Of a stretch of 64,000 nt of DNA, positions 54,440 to 63,928 are shown piece after piece. A program made the translations under genes and the position numbers. The DNA comes from Piscinibacter defluvii (GTDB taxonomy: Bacteria > Pseudomonadota > Gammaproteobacteria > Burkholderiales > Burkholderiaceae_C). Position 1 is the first letter of the stretch. Each line of letters starts with the position of its first letter. The notes under the pieces were generated by a model that worked only from the letters and a program-made list of their open reading frames with translations, was not told where the DNA came from and did no database searches. The DNA is taken from assembly GCF_004011805.1 (NCBI RefSeq), contig NZ_RCHJ01000015.1, forward strand, positions 176,381 through 240,380. Direction: 5' to 3'.

Positions 54440-55357
54440 ATGAACCCCTCCAGCGTCCGGCTGTTCGTCGAGGCGGCCGAGGCCGGCAGCCTGAGCAAGG
54501 TGGCGGCACGCCGCCGGACCGTGCAGTCGCACGTCAGCCGCCAGATCAGTGAGTTCGAGGCCGAGTGCGGCGGTAAGCTGTTCCGCCGCACCGGCCGCGG
54601 CGTGGCACTGACCGAGCTGGGCACGCGCGCGCTGGCGCGCCTGCGGCCCTGGTTGCAGGAAACCGAGCGGCTGGCCGAGGAACTGCGCTCGGAGGCGGGC
54701 CGACTGACGGGCGTGGTGCGGCTGGGCATCATTCCTTCCGCAGCCCATCCGCTGACCACACGCCTGTTCGAGCGCCTGCAGGCCGAGCACCCGGGCATCC
54801 GGCTCGACATCGCCGAGGCGCAGGGCGCCGAGCTGGACACGATGCTCGACAGCGGCGCGGTCGACCTGGCGGTGCTGTTCCGCTTCCAGCGCCCGAGCGG
54901 CGGCGAGGAACGCCTGCTCAGCGTCGCGCACACCTTCCTGGTTTCGGCACCCGGCGATGCGCTGACGCGCGAGCCGACGATTCCCTTTGCCCGCCTGGCC
55001 GGAGCGCGCCTGGTGCTGCCGCGCCGCCCGAGCCACTGGCGCAACGCGCTGGACGAGACCGCGCGCAGCCTGGGCTTCAAGCTCGATCCGGTGGCCGAGG
55101 CGGATTCGCTGACGGTGCAGAAGGCGCTGGTGGCGCAGCAGGCCGGGCTGTACTCGCTCCTCGGGCCCTACTCGATCGCCGACGAACTGCGGCGCGGCCA
55201 GCTGCAGGCCAGCCGCCTGGTGCGACCCGACCTGGTCCGCCACGTCACGTTGGCACTGCCCCGGCACGGCAAGCTGGCACCGGCCTGCCGCGTGGTCGCG
55301 CAGACCCTGCAGGCGCTGGTGACCTCCTGGGGCGATCAGCTGACCGACCCCGCATAA
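54440..55357 (+). CDS. LysR-family regulator of the dapA-like operon
   Basis: A 305-residue LysR protein with the helix-turn-helix at residues 4-62 (GSLSKVAARRRTVQSHVSRQI) and a standard effector domain (VRLGIIPSAAHPLTTRLFERL, VDLAVLFRFQRP) of the CynR/NAC-like type. It is transcribed away from the dapA-like/Bug/porin operon across 132 bp and is followed by a strong terminator, so it is a single-gene unit that probably senses the solute handled by that operon. Confidence 0.9.
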   Translation: MNPSSVRLFVEAAEAGSLSKVAARRRTVQSHVSRQISEFEAECGGKLFRRTGRGVALTELGTRALARLRPWLQETERLAEELRSEAGRLTGVVRLGIIPSAAHPLTTRLFERLQAEHPGIRLDIAEAQGAELDTMLDSGAVDLAVLFRFQRPSGGEERLLSVAHTFLVSAPGDALTREPTIPFARLAGARLVLPRRPSHWRNALDETARSLGFKLDPVAEADSLTVQKALVAQQAGLYSLLGPYSIADELRRGQLQASRLVRPDLVRHVTLALPRHGKLAPACRVVAQTLQALVTSWGDQLTDPA

Positions 55358-55365
55358 TCCAGCCC

Positions 55366-55395
55366 ACGAAGCGGCCGTGCTCCCGGCCGCTTCGT
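55366..55395 (+). terminator. Intrinsic terminator after the LysR gene
   Basis: ACGAAGCGGCCG and CGGCCGCTTCGT form a perfect 12-bp stem with a TGCTCC loop, followed by CGTTT. It starts nine bases after the LysR stop and separates it from the BMP-family gene. It is the clearest terminator structure in the window. Confidence 0.8.
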
Positions 55396-55430
55396 CGTTT
55401 CCAACCCCCGGAGCCATGTCGAGGACAACC

Positions 55431-56513
55431 ATGCTCAAAAACCTCATGCGCGCCGGCGCGCTCGCGCTGGCCGTTGCATCGAGCCCCCCCACCATCGCCG
55501 CCGACGCCCCGCTGAAGGTCGGCTTCGTCTACGTCAGCCCGGTCGGCGAGGCCGGCTGGACCTACCAGCACGACCTCGGCCGCCGGGCGCTGCAGCGCGC
55601 GCTCGGCGCGCAGGTGCAGACCACGGTGGTCGAGGCGGTCGCCGAAGGTGCCGATTCGGAACGCGTGTTGCGCGACCTGGCGCGCCAGGGCCACGGCCTG
55701 ATCTTCGCCACCAGCTTCGGCTACCTGGAGCCGGCCCTGCGCGTCGCGGCCGAGTTCCCGCAGGTCAAGTTCGAGCACGCCGGCGGCTACAAGAGCGCGC
55801 CCAACCTCGCCACGTACAACGCGCGCTTCTACGAGGCGCGCTGGCTGGCCGGCTGGCTGGCCGGACGCACCAGTCGCTCGGGCATCGCCGGCTACGTGGC
55901 CGGCTTCCCGGTGCCCGAGGTGGTGCAGGGCATCAACGCCTTCGCGCTCGGCCTGCGCGAGGCCAACCCGAAGGCCGAGTTGCGCGTGCTGTGGCTCAAC
56001 ACCTGGTTCGACCCGGCGCGTGAGCGCGAGGCTGCGCAGGCGCTGATCGACCAGGGCGCCGACGTGCTGACCAACCACAGCGGCTCCCCGGCCGTGCCGC
56101 AGGCGGCGCAGGCGGCGTTCCGCGAGAAGGGCGTGCGGGTGATCGCCTACCAGAGCGACATGCGCCGCTACGCGCCGGACGCCCAGCTCGCCGCGGTGAC
56201 GCACCACTGGGAGGGCCGCTACACCGACGTGGCGCGCAGCGTGCTGGCGGGCCGCTGGTCGAACCGGCCCTACTGGGGCGGCCTGCGGGACGGCACGGTG
56301 CAGCTCGAGGCGCTCGACCCCGCCTTGCCCGCCGCGCTGCGTGCCGGGCTGGAGGAGCGCCGTGCCGCGCTGCTGGCCGGCCGGCGCCAGCCCTTCGACG
56401 CCCCGCTGCGCGATCAGCAGGGCCGCGTGCGGCTGGGGGCCGGCACGCTCGACGACGCCGCGATCGCGACGATGGACTGGCTGGTGCAGGGCGTGGTCGG
56501 CCGATTGCCGTAG
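55431..56513 (+). CDS. Second BMP-family solute-binding protein, orphan
   Basis: A 360-residue periplasmic protein, clearly homologous to the nucleoside receptor encoded at 46013 (shared [51 protein letters not shown] and a WFDP segment). It has a plain signal peptide (cleavage about residue 24), not a lipobox. The ATG at 55431 is preferred because GAGG lies seven bases upstream; 55416 is an alternative. No ABC genes adjoin. It is followed after 46 bp by a hybrid histidine kinase gene, so it may deliver a nucleoside-like ligand to the kinase or share the channel encoded at 42422-45954. Both are inference. Confidence 0.9.
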   Translation: MLKNLMRAGALALAVASSPPTIAADAPLKVGFVYVSPVGEAGWTYQHDLGRRALQRALGAQVQTTVVEAVAEGADSERVLRDLARQGHGLIFATSFGYLEPALRVAAEFPQVKFEHAGGYKSAPNLATYNARFYEARWLAGWLAGRTSRSGIAGYVAGFPVPEVVQGINAFALGLREANPKAELRVLWLNTWFDPAREREAAQALIDQGADVLTNHSGSPAVPQAAQAAFREKGVRVIAYQSDMRRYAPDAQLAAVTHHWEGRYTDVARSVLAGRWSNRPYWGGLRDGTVQLEALDPALPAALRAGLEERRAALLAGRRQPFDAPLRDQQGRVRLGAGTLDDAAIATMDWLVQGVVGRLP

Positions 56514-56559
56514 CGCGCGGCCGCGCGGCGGCGGAGAATGGCTGCCGCAGGGAGGGCAC

Positions 56560-58416
56560 GTGGCAAGTTCAGTACCGCCGCCCGACATCGACGCCGAGTT
56601 CACGCTGGATGCCGAGCAGCTGGCACGCCGCAAGGCGGCCGCGGCACGCCGCGTGCACACGCGCGAGATCCCGCTGATCCGCACCGGCGGCTTCGTGATC
56701 CTGAGCCTGATGGCCATCGTGCAGGACCTCCGGCTGCACGATGTCCCGGCCCATCCCCCGCTGCAGGTGCTGGTCGCGCTGAACTTCGGCTACGCCGCGC
56801 TGGCCTGGGCCTGGTCGATCTGGGCGCACCGGCACGTGCGGCGGGTCGACACCAGCCTGCTGCTGTTCCACCTCGACCTGCTGGTGTGGCTGGTCAACCT
56901 GCACCACTTCGAGCGCGGCGGGCTGTTCTTCGCCTACTTCCTGCTGGTGCGCGTGGCCGACCAGGCCAACGTCGGGTTGCGCCGCGCACTGTGGTTCAAC
57001 CATGTGGTGATCGCCGCCTACCTGGGCTACTGCGCCTGGCTCGGCGCCTTCGACGCTCCGCTGGCGTGGGCCGAGCGCGGCCCGATCGCCGCCACCATGT
57101 ACCTGCTGGGCACCTACCTCGCCTTCACCGGGGTGGTCAGCGAGCGGCTGCGTGCACGCACGCGCCGCGCGGTCGAGGCGGCACGCGGCCTGGTCACGCG
57201 CCTGGAGCAGAAGACCGAGGCGCTCGAGGCGCAGGCGCGCGAGCTCGAGCAGGCGCGCAGCGCCGCCGAGGCGGCGAGCCTGGCGAAATCGCAGTTCCTG
57301 GCCATGATCAGCCACGAGATCCGCACGCCGATGAACGGCATCCTCGGCACCACCGCGCTGCTGCTGGAGACGCCGCTGACGCCGCAGCAGCGCCAGTACG
57401 CCCGCACCGCGCAGCACTCGGGCAACGCGCTGCTGGCGCTGATCGACGACGTGCTCGACCTCTCGCGCATCGAGGCCGGCAAGCTGACGCTGCATCCGTC
57501 CACCATCGAGCTGCGCGCGCTGGTGGCCGAGGCGGTCGACCTGATGCAGGCGATCGGGCGCGACAAGCCGATCGAGCTGCGCTGCACGGTCGACGCGGCA
57601 CTGCCGCGCCATGTCGAGGCCGACCCGCTGCGCCTGCGCCAGATGCTCGTCAACCTGCTGCACAACGCGATCAAGTTCACCGAACGTGGCAGCGTCGTGC
57701 TCGAGCTGGCGCTGCTCGAGGCTGCGGGCGAGGCGCTGCGCGTGCGCATCGCCGTGCAGGACACCGGCATCGGCATCCCGCCCGACAAGACCGACACGGT
57801 GTTCGACGCCTTCACGCAGGCCGATGCCTCGACCACGCGGCGCCACGGCGGCAGCGGACTGGGCCTGGCGATCGTCAAGGAGATCGCCGAGCTGATGGGG
57901 GGCACCGTGGGCGTCGAGAGCCGGCTCGGCGAGGGCTCGCGCTTCTGGGTCGAGCTGCGCCTGGCGCGCGCCGCCGGCGAACCGCTGCCCACGCCCTCCA
58001 CCTGGGCCGAGATCGGCGCGCTGCAGGCGCGCCTGCTGCTGGCCGAGGACGACCTGGTCAACCGCATGGTGGTCGAGGAGATGCTGCGCGGCCTGGGCTG
58101 CGAGGTGGTGCTGGCCGGCGATGGCGAGGAGGCCTGCCGCGCGCTCGAGCGCGGCGGCTACGACCTGGTGTTCATGGACTGCCACATGCCGCGCGTCGAC
58201 GGCTTCGAGGCCACGCGTCGCATCCGCGCGCAGGAGGCCGGCAACGCAAGGCATGTGCCGATCGTCGCGCTGACCGCCGATGCCCTGGCCGGCGACCGCG
58301 AGCGCTGCCTGGCCGCCGGCATGGACGACTACCTGACCAAGCCGGTGGCCAAGGCTCAGCTCGCGGCGGCGGTCAGGCGCTGGGTGAGCGCAGGCGCCGA
58401 ATCGCCGAACGCGTAG
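56560..58416 (+). CDS. Hybrid sensor histidine kinase with receiver domain
   Basis: A 618-residue membrane kinase. Several hydrophobic spans (about residues 40-190) form an intramembrane sensor without a large periplasmic loop. A coiled coil (195-240) leads to HisKA with His252 (MISHEIRTP), a HATPase domain ([25 protein letters not shown]), and a C-terminal receiver with Asp540 ([13 protein letters not shown]), Thr in ALTADA and Lys in YLTKP. No Hpt domain or output regulator is next to it. The GTG at 56560 has GGGAGGG upstream. It follows the orphan BMP receptor gene; a 14-base palindrome (56514-56527) lies between them. The 3' end overlaps the convergent gene by 61 bp. Confidence 0.9.
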   Translation: MASSVPPPDIDAEFTLDAEQLARRKAAAARRVHTREIPLIRTGGFVILSLMAIVQDLRLHDVPAHPPLQVLVALNFGYAALAWAWSIWAHRHVRRVDTSLLLFHLDLLVWLVNLHHFERGGLFFAYFLLVRVADQANVGLRRALWFNHVVIAAYLGYCAWLGAFDAPLAWAERGPIAATMYLLGTYLAFTGVVSERLRARTRRAVEAARGLVTRLEQKTEALEAQARELEQARSAAEAASLAKSQFLAMISHEIRTPMNGILGTTALLLETPLTPQQRQYARTAQHSGNALLALIDDVLDLSRIEAGKLTLHPSTIELRALVAEAVDLMQAIGRDKPIELRCTVDAALPRHVEADPLRLRQMLVNLLHNAIKFTERGSVVLELALLEAAGEALRVRIAVQDTGIGIPPDKTDTVFDAFTQADASTTRRHGGSGLGLAIVKEIAELMGGTVGVESRLGEGSRFWVELRLARAAGEPLPTPSTWAEIGALQARLLLAEDDLVNRMVVEEMLRGLGCEVVLAGDGEEACRALERGGYDLVFMDCHMPRVDGFEATRRIRAQEAGNARHVPIVALTADALAGDRERCLAAGMDDYLTKPVAKAQLAAAVRRWVSAGAESPNA

Positions 58417-59207
58417 GCGTCCATGCCCAGGCAGCCGTAGGTGATGCTCGTGTGCAGGCGCTGCGGCGCCGCGTCGCGCCCGCCGGCGCCGGCGGCCACG
58501 TACCAGGGCAGCAGGTGCTCGTCGGTCGGGTGCATGTCCGCTGCATGCGGCGCGCGGGCGCGGTAGTCGAACAGCGCGTCCCAGTCGCGCGCCGCGCTGC
58601 GCTGCGCGAACCAGTCGCGGAACGCGGCGCTCTCCGGGATCTCCGGCTTGTCCACCGGGCCGCGCAGGCCGTCGGCGAACACCCGGCGCAGGTTGTGCGT
58701 GATGCTGCCGCTGGCCAGCACCAGCACGCCCTGCGCGCGCAGCGGCGCGAGCGCGGCACCGAGCGCGAACTGCTGCGCGGGCGTCCAGCCCGGCACCCAG
58801 CCGAGCGGCAGCACCGGCACGTCGGCTGCCGGGTAGACATAGCGCAGCGGCGTCCAGATGCCGTGGTCGAGATCGCCCTCCGTGAGTTGGTGCGCCGGCA
58901 GCCCGGCGGCGCCGAGCAGCTCGGCCACCCGGCCGGCCAGCGCCGGTGCGCCCGCCGCGTCGTAGCGCAGCGTGTAGAGCGCCGGATCGAAGCCGCCGAA
59001 GTCGTACACCGCGGCGTGGCGCGGCGCGGCCAGCAGCACCGGGGCGCGCATCAGCGTGTGTGCCGAGACGGCCAGGATGGCCTTGGGCCGGCCGAAGGCG
59101 GCGTCGATGGCCGGGCCGAGCGCGCCGAAGAAGGCACCGGCCGCGCCCGGCTCCAGTGCCGTCATCGGCGAGCCGTGCGAGACGAAGATCGAAGGCAGCG
59201 TGTCCAT
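58356..59207 (-). CDS. Class III extradiol dioxygenase, 4,5-DOPA dioxygenase-like (YgiD family)
   Basis: A 283-residue member of the LigB-type extradiol dioxygenases. Metal and catalytic residues are visible in [36 protein letters not shown] and [11 protein letters not shown]. Plant DOPA dioxygenases and E. coli YgiD share this layout; the physiological substrate in bacteria is not certain. The ATG at 59207 is chosen over 59216 by comparison with the family start (PSIFVSHG). The last 61 bp overlap the histidine kinase gene on the other strand. No aromatic-degradation neighbours are present. Confidence 0.85.
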   Translation of the reverse strand: MDTLPSIFVSHGSPMTALEPGAAGAFFGALGPAIDAAFGRPKAILAVSAHTLMRAPVLLAAPRHAAVYDFGGFDPALYTLRYDAAGAPALAGRVAELLGAAGLPAHQLTEGDLDHGIWTPLRYVYPAADVPVLPLGWVPGWTPAQQFALGAALAPLRAQGVLVLASGSITHNLRRVFADGLRGPVDKPEIPESAAFRDWFAQRSAARDWDALFDYRARAPHAADMHPTDEHLLPWYVAAGAGGRDAAPQRLHTSITYGCLGMDAYAFGDSAPALTQRLTAAAS

Positions 59208-59243
59208 GCGCTGCATTGGAGCACCAGCGCCGCCGCGCTCGGC

Positions 59244-59531
59244 TCAGCCGGCTTGCACGCAGCGTTCAGCCCGGCTGCGGCTCGGTGTCGGCGCGCCGGG
59301 CTTGACGCAGCGCATCGCCCGGCCGGAGAGGGCGCGCTCGGTGGCCGCGCCGTCGAGCAGCGGCAGCACAGCGGCGTGGCGCGTGTCGTGCCGGATGCAC
59401 TCGAAGCACTGCGCCACCGCGCCGATGTCGGCAGGCTCGAGCGCCCGCGCCGCCGTGTGCGCTGCATGCCGACCCGGCCGCCGGCCCGGCCACCGGTCCG
59501 GCCACCGATGCGGTTTCGCGCGCCGTGGCAC
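59244..59531 (-). CDS. Doubtful small ORF in the 360-bp gap before the FtsX-type gene
   Basis: The stretch 59208-59568 carries no convincing gene. The best candidate is this minus-strand frame from a GTG, 95 residues, with very high GC3 and a plausible C-terminal half (EPADIGAVAQCFECIRHDTR). There is no ribosome binding site, and the N-terminal part is only the Arg/Pro-rich translation of the tandem repeat at 59474-59509. It may be a remnant or chance frame. Apart from this and the repeat I see only upstream promoter space for the two flanking genes. Confidence 0.2.
   Translation of the reverse strand: MPRRAKPHRWPDRWPGRRPGRHAAHTAARALEPADIGAVAQCFECIRHDTRHAAVLPLLDGAATERALSGRAMRCVKPGAPTPSRSRAERCVQAG
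59474..59509. repeat. Three tandem 12-bp repeats
   Basis: CCGGCCGCCGGC, CCGGCCACCGGT and CCGGCCACCGAT follow one another without spacers, 60 bp before the FtsX-type gene. Copies differ at one to four positions. Such repeats change length by slippage. Confidence 0.6.
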
Positions 59532-59568
59532 AGTCTGCCGCCTGCCCCACCCGCCGAGGCTGCCGACC

Positions 59569-62121
59569 GTGCCACCGAACCAACTGCCCTCCCTGCTGCA
59601 ACTGGCCTGGCGCCAGACCCTGCGCGACCTGCGCGCCGGCGAGCTGCGCCTGCTGATCGTCGCGGTGATGCTGGCGGTGGCGGCGCTGACCGCGGTGGGC
59701 TTCTTCGCCGACCGCATCGACCGCGGCCTGCAGCGCGACGCGCGCCAGCTGCTCGGCGGCGACGCGGTGGTGGCGAGCGACAAGCCGGCGCCGCCGGCGT
59801 TCGCCGCCCAGGCCGCCGCCTTCGGCCTGGTGACGGCCGACAGCGCCACCTTCCCGAGCATGGGCCGGGCGCCCGACGAACGTGGCGGCGCGACCCGCCT
59901 GGTCACCGTCAAGGCGGTGAGCGACGCCTACCCGCTGCGGGGCCGCCTGCGCATCGCCGACGCTGCGGGGCGCGAGGCCGAGCTGGCGCAGGCGCCGGCG
60001 CGCGGCACCGCCTGGGTCGACCCGGCGCTGCTGGTCGCGCTGAACCTGAAGCTCGGCGACACGCTGCTGCTCGGCGACGCCGCGCTGCAGCTGACCCATA
60101 CCCTGCTGATCGAGCCCGACCGCGGTGCCGGCTTCATGGCCTTCGCGCCGCGCGTGATGTTCCATGCGGCCGACCTGCCGGCCTCGGGCCTGATCCAGCC
60201 GGCCAGCCGCGTCACCTGGCGCCTGGCCGTGGCCTCGCGCGCGGGCGACGATGCCGCCGTGCAGCGTTTCGTCGCCTGGGCCGAGGCGCAGATCAAGCAG
60301 CAGGACCTGCGCGGCCTGCGCATCGAGTCGCTCGCCGGCGGCCGGCCGGAGATGCGCCAGACGCTCGACCGGGCCGGCAAGTTCCTCAACCTGGTCGCAC
60401 TGCTGGCCGCGCTGCTGGCGGCGGTGGCGGTGGGCATCGCGGCGCGCGACTTCGCCGAACGCCACCTCGACGACTGCGCGATGCAGCGTGTGCTCGGCCA
60501 GCCGCAGCGGCGCATCGCCTGGCAGTACGCGCTGCAGTTCGGCGGTGTCGGCCTGGTGGCCAGCGGCGCCGGCGTGGCGCTCGGCTTCACGGTGCACCAC
60601 GTGTTCGTCTGGCTGCTGGCCGGGCTGGTCGAGGGCGGCCGCCTGCCGCCGGCCGGCGTGTGGCCGGCGCTGTTCGGTCTCGGTGTCGGGCTGACGCTGC
60701 TGGCCGCCTTCGGCCTGCCGCCGGTGCTGCAGCTGGCGCGCGTGCCGCCGCTGCGCGTGATGCGGCGCGACCTGGGCGCGCTCAAGCCGGCCTCGCTGAC
60801 GGTGCTGGCGGCCGGCGCGGCCGGTTTCGTCGCGTTGCTGCTGGCGGTGGCCAGCGACCCGAAGCTCGGCCTGTTCGCGGTGGGCGGCTTCGCTGCCGCG
60901 GTGGCGCTGTTCGCGCTGCTGTCCTACGTGGCGGTGCGCCTGCTGCGGCGCCTCGTGCCGGAGTCGCGCGCTCCGCGCTGGCTGGTGCTGGCCACGCGCC
61001 AGATCGCCGCGCGGCCGGCCTTCGCGGTGCTGCAGGTCTCGGCGCTGTCGGTCGGCCTGCTCGCGCTGGTGCTGCTGGTGCTGCTGCGCACCGACCTGAT
61101 CGCCAGCTGGCGCGCCGCCACGCCGCCGGACGCGCCGAACCGCTTCGTGATCAACGTGCAGCCCGAGCAGGCCGAGGCCTTCCAGGCCCGCCTGGCCGAG
61201 GCCGGCGTGGGACGGCACGACTGGTACCCGATGATCCGCGGCCGCCTGGTGGCGATCAACGGCCGTTCGGTGCGGCCCGAGGACATGGGCGAGGAGCGTG
61301 CGCAGCGCCTGGTCGACCGCGAGTTCAACCTGAGCCACGCCGCCCGCCTGCCGGCGCACAACGAGCTGGTGGGCGGCCGCTGGGTCGAGGACGAACCCGA
61401 TGCGCTGAGCGTCGAGGAGGGCCTGGCCAAGACGCTCGGCGTGACGCTCGGCGACCGGCTGCGCTTCGACATCGCCGGCACGCTGGTCGAAGGCCGCATC
61501 AGCAGCCTGCGCAAGGTGGACTGGACCTCGATGCGGGTCAACTTCTTCGTGATGTTCCCGACCGCGGTGCTGGACGGGCTGCCCTCGACCTACATCGCCG
61601 CGTTCCGCGCGCCCGGCGGCCCGGGCGGTGGCGCGGTCTTCGACAACGCCCTGTCGCGCGACTTCCCGAACATCACCGCGATCGACGTGACGGCCCAGAT
61701 CGCCCAGGTGCAGCGCGTGCTGGACCAGGTCATCCGGGCGGTCGAGTTCCTGTTCGGCTTCACGCTCGCGGCCGGCCTGGTGGTGCTGTTCGCCGCCGTG
61801 ACGGCCACGCGCGAGGCGCGCTCGCGCGAGTTCGCGGTGATGCGTGCGCTCGGTGCCGGCGCGCAGCTGCTCGCCCAGGTGCAGCGCGCCGAGCTGCTCG
61901 GCGTCGGTGCGCTGGCCGGGCTGCTGGCCTCGGCCGCCGCGGTGGCGGTGGGCTGGTCGCTGGCGCGCTGGGTGTTCGAGTTCAGCTGGAACCCGTCACC
62001 CTGGGTGCCGCTGGCCGGCACGCTGGCGGGTGCCTTGCTCGCCCTCGGCGCCGGCTGGTGGGGGCTGCGCGAGGTGCTGCGCCGGCCGGTGGTCGAGACA
62101 CTGCGGCGCGCGGCCGAGTAG
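59569..62121 (+). CDS. FtsX-type ABC transporter permease (YbbP-like), no adjacent ATPase
   Basis: An 850-residue membrane protein. One N-terminal span (about 25-45) is followed by a large periplasmic domain, a three-span FtsX core (about 265-390), two central spans, a second periplasmic domain, and a C-terminal FtsX core (about 715-840; EVMRALGA-type sequence FAVMRALGAGAQLLAQVQRAE). This is the YbbP layout (lipoprotein or lysophospholipid handling). The partner ATPase (YbbA type) is usually next door but is not in the window. The GTG at 59569 is the likely start (no ATG in range). It converges on the chemoreceptor gene with a 27-bp gap. Confidence 0.88.
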   Translation: MPPNQLPSLLQLAWRQTLRDLRAGELRLLIVAVMLAVAALTAVGFFADRIDRGLQRDARQLLGGDAVVASDKPAPPAFAAQAAAFGLVTADSATFPSMGRAPDERGGATRLVTVKAVSDAYPLRGRLRIADAAGREAELAQAPARGTAWVDPALLVALNLKLGDTLLLGDAALQLTHTLLIEPDRGAGFMAFAPRVMFHAADLPASGLIQPASRVTWRLAVASRAGDDAAVQRFVAWAEAQIKQQDLRGLRIESLAGGRPEMRQTLDRAGKFLNLVALLAALLAAVAVGIAARDFAERHLDDCAMQRVLGQPQRRIAWQYALQFGGVGLVASGAGVALGFTVHHVFVWLLAGLVEGGRLPPAGVWPALFGLGVGLTLLAAFGLPPVLQLARVPPLRVMRRDLGALKPASLTVLAAGAAGFVALLLAVASDPKLGLFAVGGFAAAVALFALLSYVAVRLLRRLVPESRAPRWLVLATRQIAARPAFAVLQVSALSVGLLALVLLVLLRTDLIASWRAATPPDAPNRFVINVQPEQAEAFQARLAEAGVGRHDWYPMIRGRLVAINGRSVRPEDMGEERAQRLVDREFNLSHAARLPAHNELVGGRWVEDEPDALSVEEGLAKTLGVTLGDRLRFDIAGTLVEGRISSLRKVDWTSMRVNFFVMFPTAVLDGLPSTYIAAFRAPGGPGGGAVFDNALSRDFPNITAIDVTAQIAQVQRVLDQVIRAVEFLFGFTLAAGLVVLFAAVTATREARSREFAVMRALGAGAQLLAQVQRAELLGVGALAGLLASAAAVAVGWSLARWVFEFSWNPSPWVPLAGTLAGALLALGAGWWGLREVLRRPVVETLRRAAE

Positions 62122-62148
62122 CCGGCCGGCGCCGCGCGGTCGCCCCGG

Positions 62149-63906
62149 TCAGAAGGTTTCCCAGGAGTCGGTGCCGGCGGCGGCCAGCGCGGCGTCCGTC
62201 GGCGCTGCCGGCTTGACGGCCGGTTTCTCGGAGGCTTTCGCGGCGGGCTTGGCCACGGGCGCCGCGAGCGGTTTCGCAGCCGGTTTCTTGGCCGGCACGG
62301 CGGCCCGAACCGTCGCGGCCGGGGTCGGGGCCGGGGCGGCGGTGCGGTAGCCCGCGTCGTGGGAGAGCCTGAACACCGCGACCGCATCGACCAGCTGGCG
62401 CGCCTGGCCCTTCAGGCCCTCGGCCGCGGCCGCGCTCTGCTCGACCAGCGCCGCGTTCTGCTGCGTCGCCTGGTCCATCTGATTGACGGCCTGACCCACC
62501 TGCGCCACGCCGGAACTCTGCTCCACGCTGGCCGAGCTGATCTCGCCCATGATGTCGGTGACGCGCTGGATCGAATGGACGATCTCGGCCATCGTCGTGC
62601 CGGCCTCGTCGACGGGCTGGCTGCCGCGCTCGACGCGTTCGACGCTGTCGGAGATCAGCGACTTGATCTCCTTGGCCGCCTCGGCGCTGCGCTGCGCGAG
62701 GTTGCGCACCTCGCCGGCGACGACCGCGAAGCCGCGGCCCTGCTCGCCGGCGCGCGCCGCTTCCACCGCGGCGTTGAGCGCCAGGATGTTGGTCTGGAAG
62801 GCGATGCCGTCAATCACGCCGATGATGTCGGCGATCTTGCGCGACGAGTCGTTGATGCCCTTCATCGTGTCGACCACCTGGCTGACCACCTCGCCGCCGC
62901 GCTGGGCCACCGAGGAAGCGCCTGCGGCCAGCTGGTTGGCCTGCTTCGCGTTGTCGGCGTTGTTGCGCACCGTGCTGCCCAGCTCGTCCATGGTGGCGGC
63001 GGTCTGCTGCAGCGCGCTGGCCTGCTGCTCGGTGCGGCCGGAGAGATCCTGGTTGCCCTGGGCGATCTGCGCGCTCGCGGTGGCCACGCTCTCGGCGTTG
63101 CCGCGCACGTTGCTCACCACCCGGGTCAGCGCCTCCTGCATGTCGCGCAGCGCGGCCAGCAGGGGCGAGAACTCGTCCTTCGCGTCGTCGCGGATGGCGG
63201 TGGCGAGGTCGCCGTCGCGCACGCGCTCGGCCACCTCGCGCGAGGTGGCCACGCGGCGGCGCAGCACCGACGAGATGTGCCACGAGAAGACCATCAGTCC
63301 GCCCATCGTGGCCAGCACGAGCCCGATCAGCACCTTCAGCGTCGTGGCGGCCTGGCTTTCCACCCGGTTGAGGTCCTCGCGCAGCAGGCCTTCCTGGAGC
63401 TTGACCAGGTCGGCCAGCACCACCAGCACGTCGTTGCGCGCGGGGATGGTCTTGTCCACGAGGAAGGCGAAGGCCTCGACCTTCTGCCCGGCCTTGATCA
63501 GCTGGATGTTCTCGGTGCCCACGGCCCAGAACTTGTCGAACAGCGGCGGCAGCTTGGCGAAGCGCGACTTGCCTTCGGGCGTCTCCAGGGCCTTCTCGAA
63601 GCTCGCCATCAGCTCGGCGATGAGCTTGCGCTTCTCGCCCACGTCGGCCAGCGTGGCCTCCAGCTCCTGCGGCGTGCGCGACAGGATGGCATGGCGCAGC
63701 TGCAGCGAGGTGCGCGTGACGTTCAGCTCGAGCTGCGCCACGCGCTGCAGTTGCGGCACGCGCTGTTCCTCGGTGTGGTGGGCGAGTTCCTCGACGTCGC
63801 TGAGTTTCGTGTACGACATGCCCGCCACGCCGGCCAGCGCCAGCGAGAGCACACCGGCCACGGCGTAGAGGCGGCCGGAGATTCCGAAGGAGGTCAGGGG
63901 GTTCAT
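62149..63906 (-). CDS. Methyl-accepting chemotaxis protein with C-terminal CheR-binding pentapeptide
   Basis: A 585-residue chemoreceptor. TM1 is about residues 11-30, then a periplasmic four-helix ligand domain (31-187, TarH-like), TM2 about 188-208, a HAMP domain (210-262), and the signalling hairpin with its conserved tip [20 protein letters not shown]. After residue 515 an Ala/Pro/Lys-rich flexible tail of about 65 residues ends in SWETF, the xWxxF pentapeptide that tethers CheR/CheB. The ligand is unknown. Its gene is 22 bp downstream of cheW, so it belongs to a chemotaxis operon extending beyond the right edge. Confidence 0.95.
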   Translation of the reverse strand: MNPLTSFGISGRLYAVAGVLSLALAGVAGMSYTKLSDVEELAHHTEEQRVPQLQRVAQLELNVTRTSLQLRHAILSRTPQELEATLADVGEKRKLIAELMASFEKALETPEGKSRFAKLPPLFDKFWAVGTENIQLIKAGQKVEAFAFLVDKTIPARNDVLVVLADLVKLQEGLLREDLNRVESQAATTLKVLIGLVLATMGGLMVFSWHISSVLRRRVATSREVAERVRDGDLATAIRDDAKDEFSPLLAALRDMQEALTRVVSNVRGNAESVATASAQIAQGNQDLSGRTEQQASALQQTAATMDELGSTVRNNADNAKQANQLAAGASSVAQRGGEVVSQVVDTMKGINDSSRKIADIIGVIDGIAFQTNILALNAAVEAARAGEQGRGFAVVAGEVRNLAQRSAEAAKEIKSLISDSVERVERGSQPVDEAGTTMAEIVHSIQRVTDIMGEISSASVEQSSGVAQVGQAVNQMDQATQQNAALVEQSAAAAEGLKGQARQLVDAVAVFRLSHDAGYRTAAPAPTPAATVRAAVPAKKPAAKPLAAPVAKPAAKASEKPAVKPAAPTDAALAAAGTDSWETF

Positions 63907-63928
63907 TGGTCTTGTCCTTGGCGTGGTC

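Noticed and set aside
56538..62216. Plus-strand open frame of 1,892 codons through the kinase, dioxygenase and FtsX region
   Set aside because: It crosses three real genes in the wrong frame, is Arg/Ala/Gly-rich and has no domain; an artefact of stop-codon scarcity at high GC.
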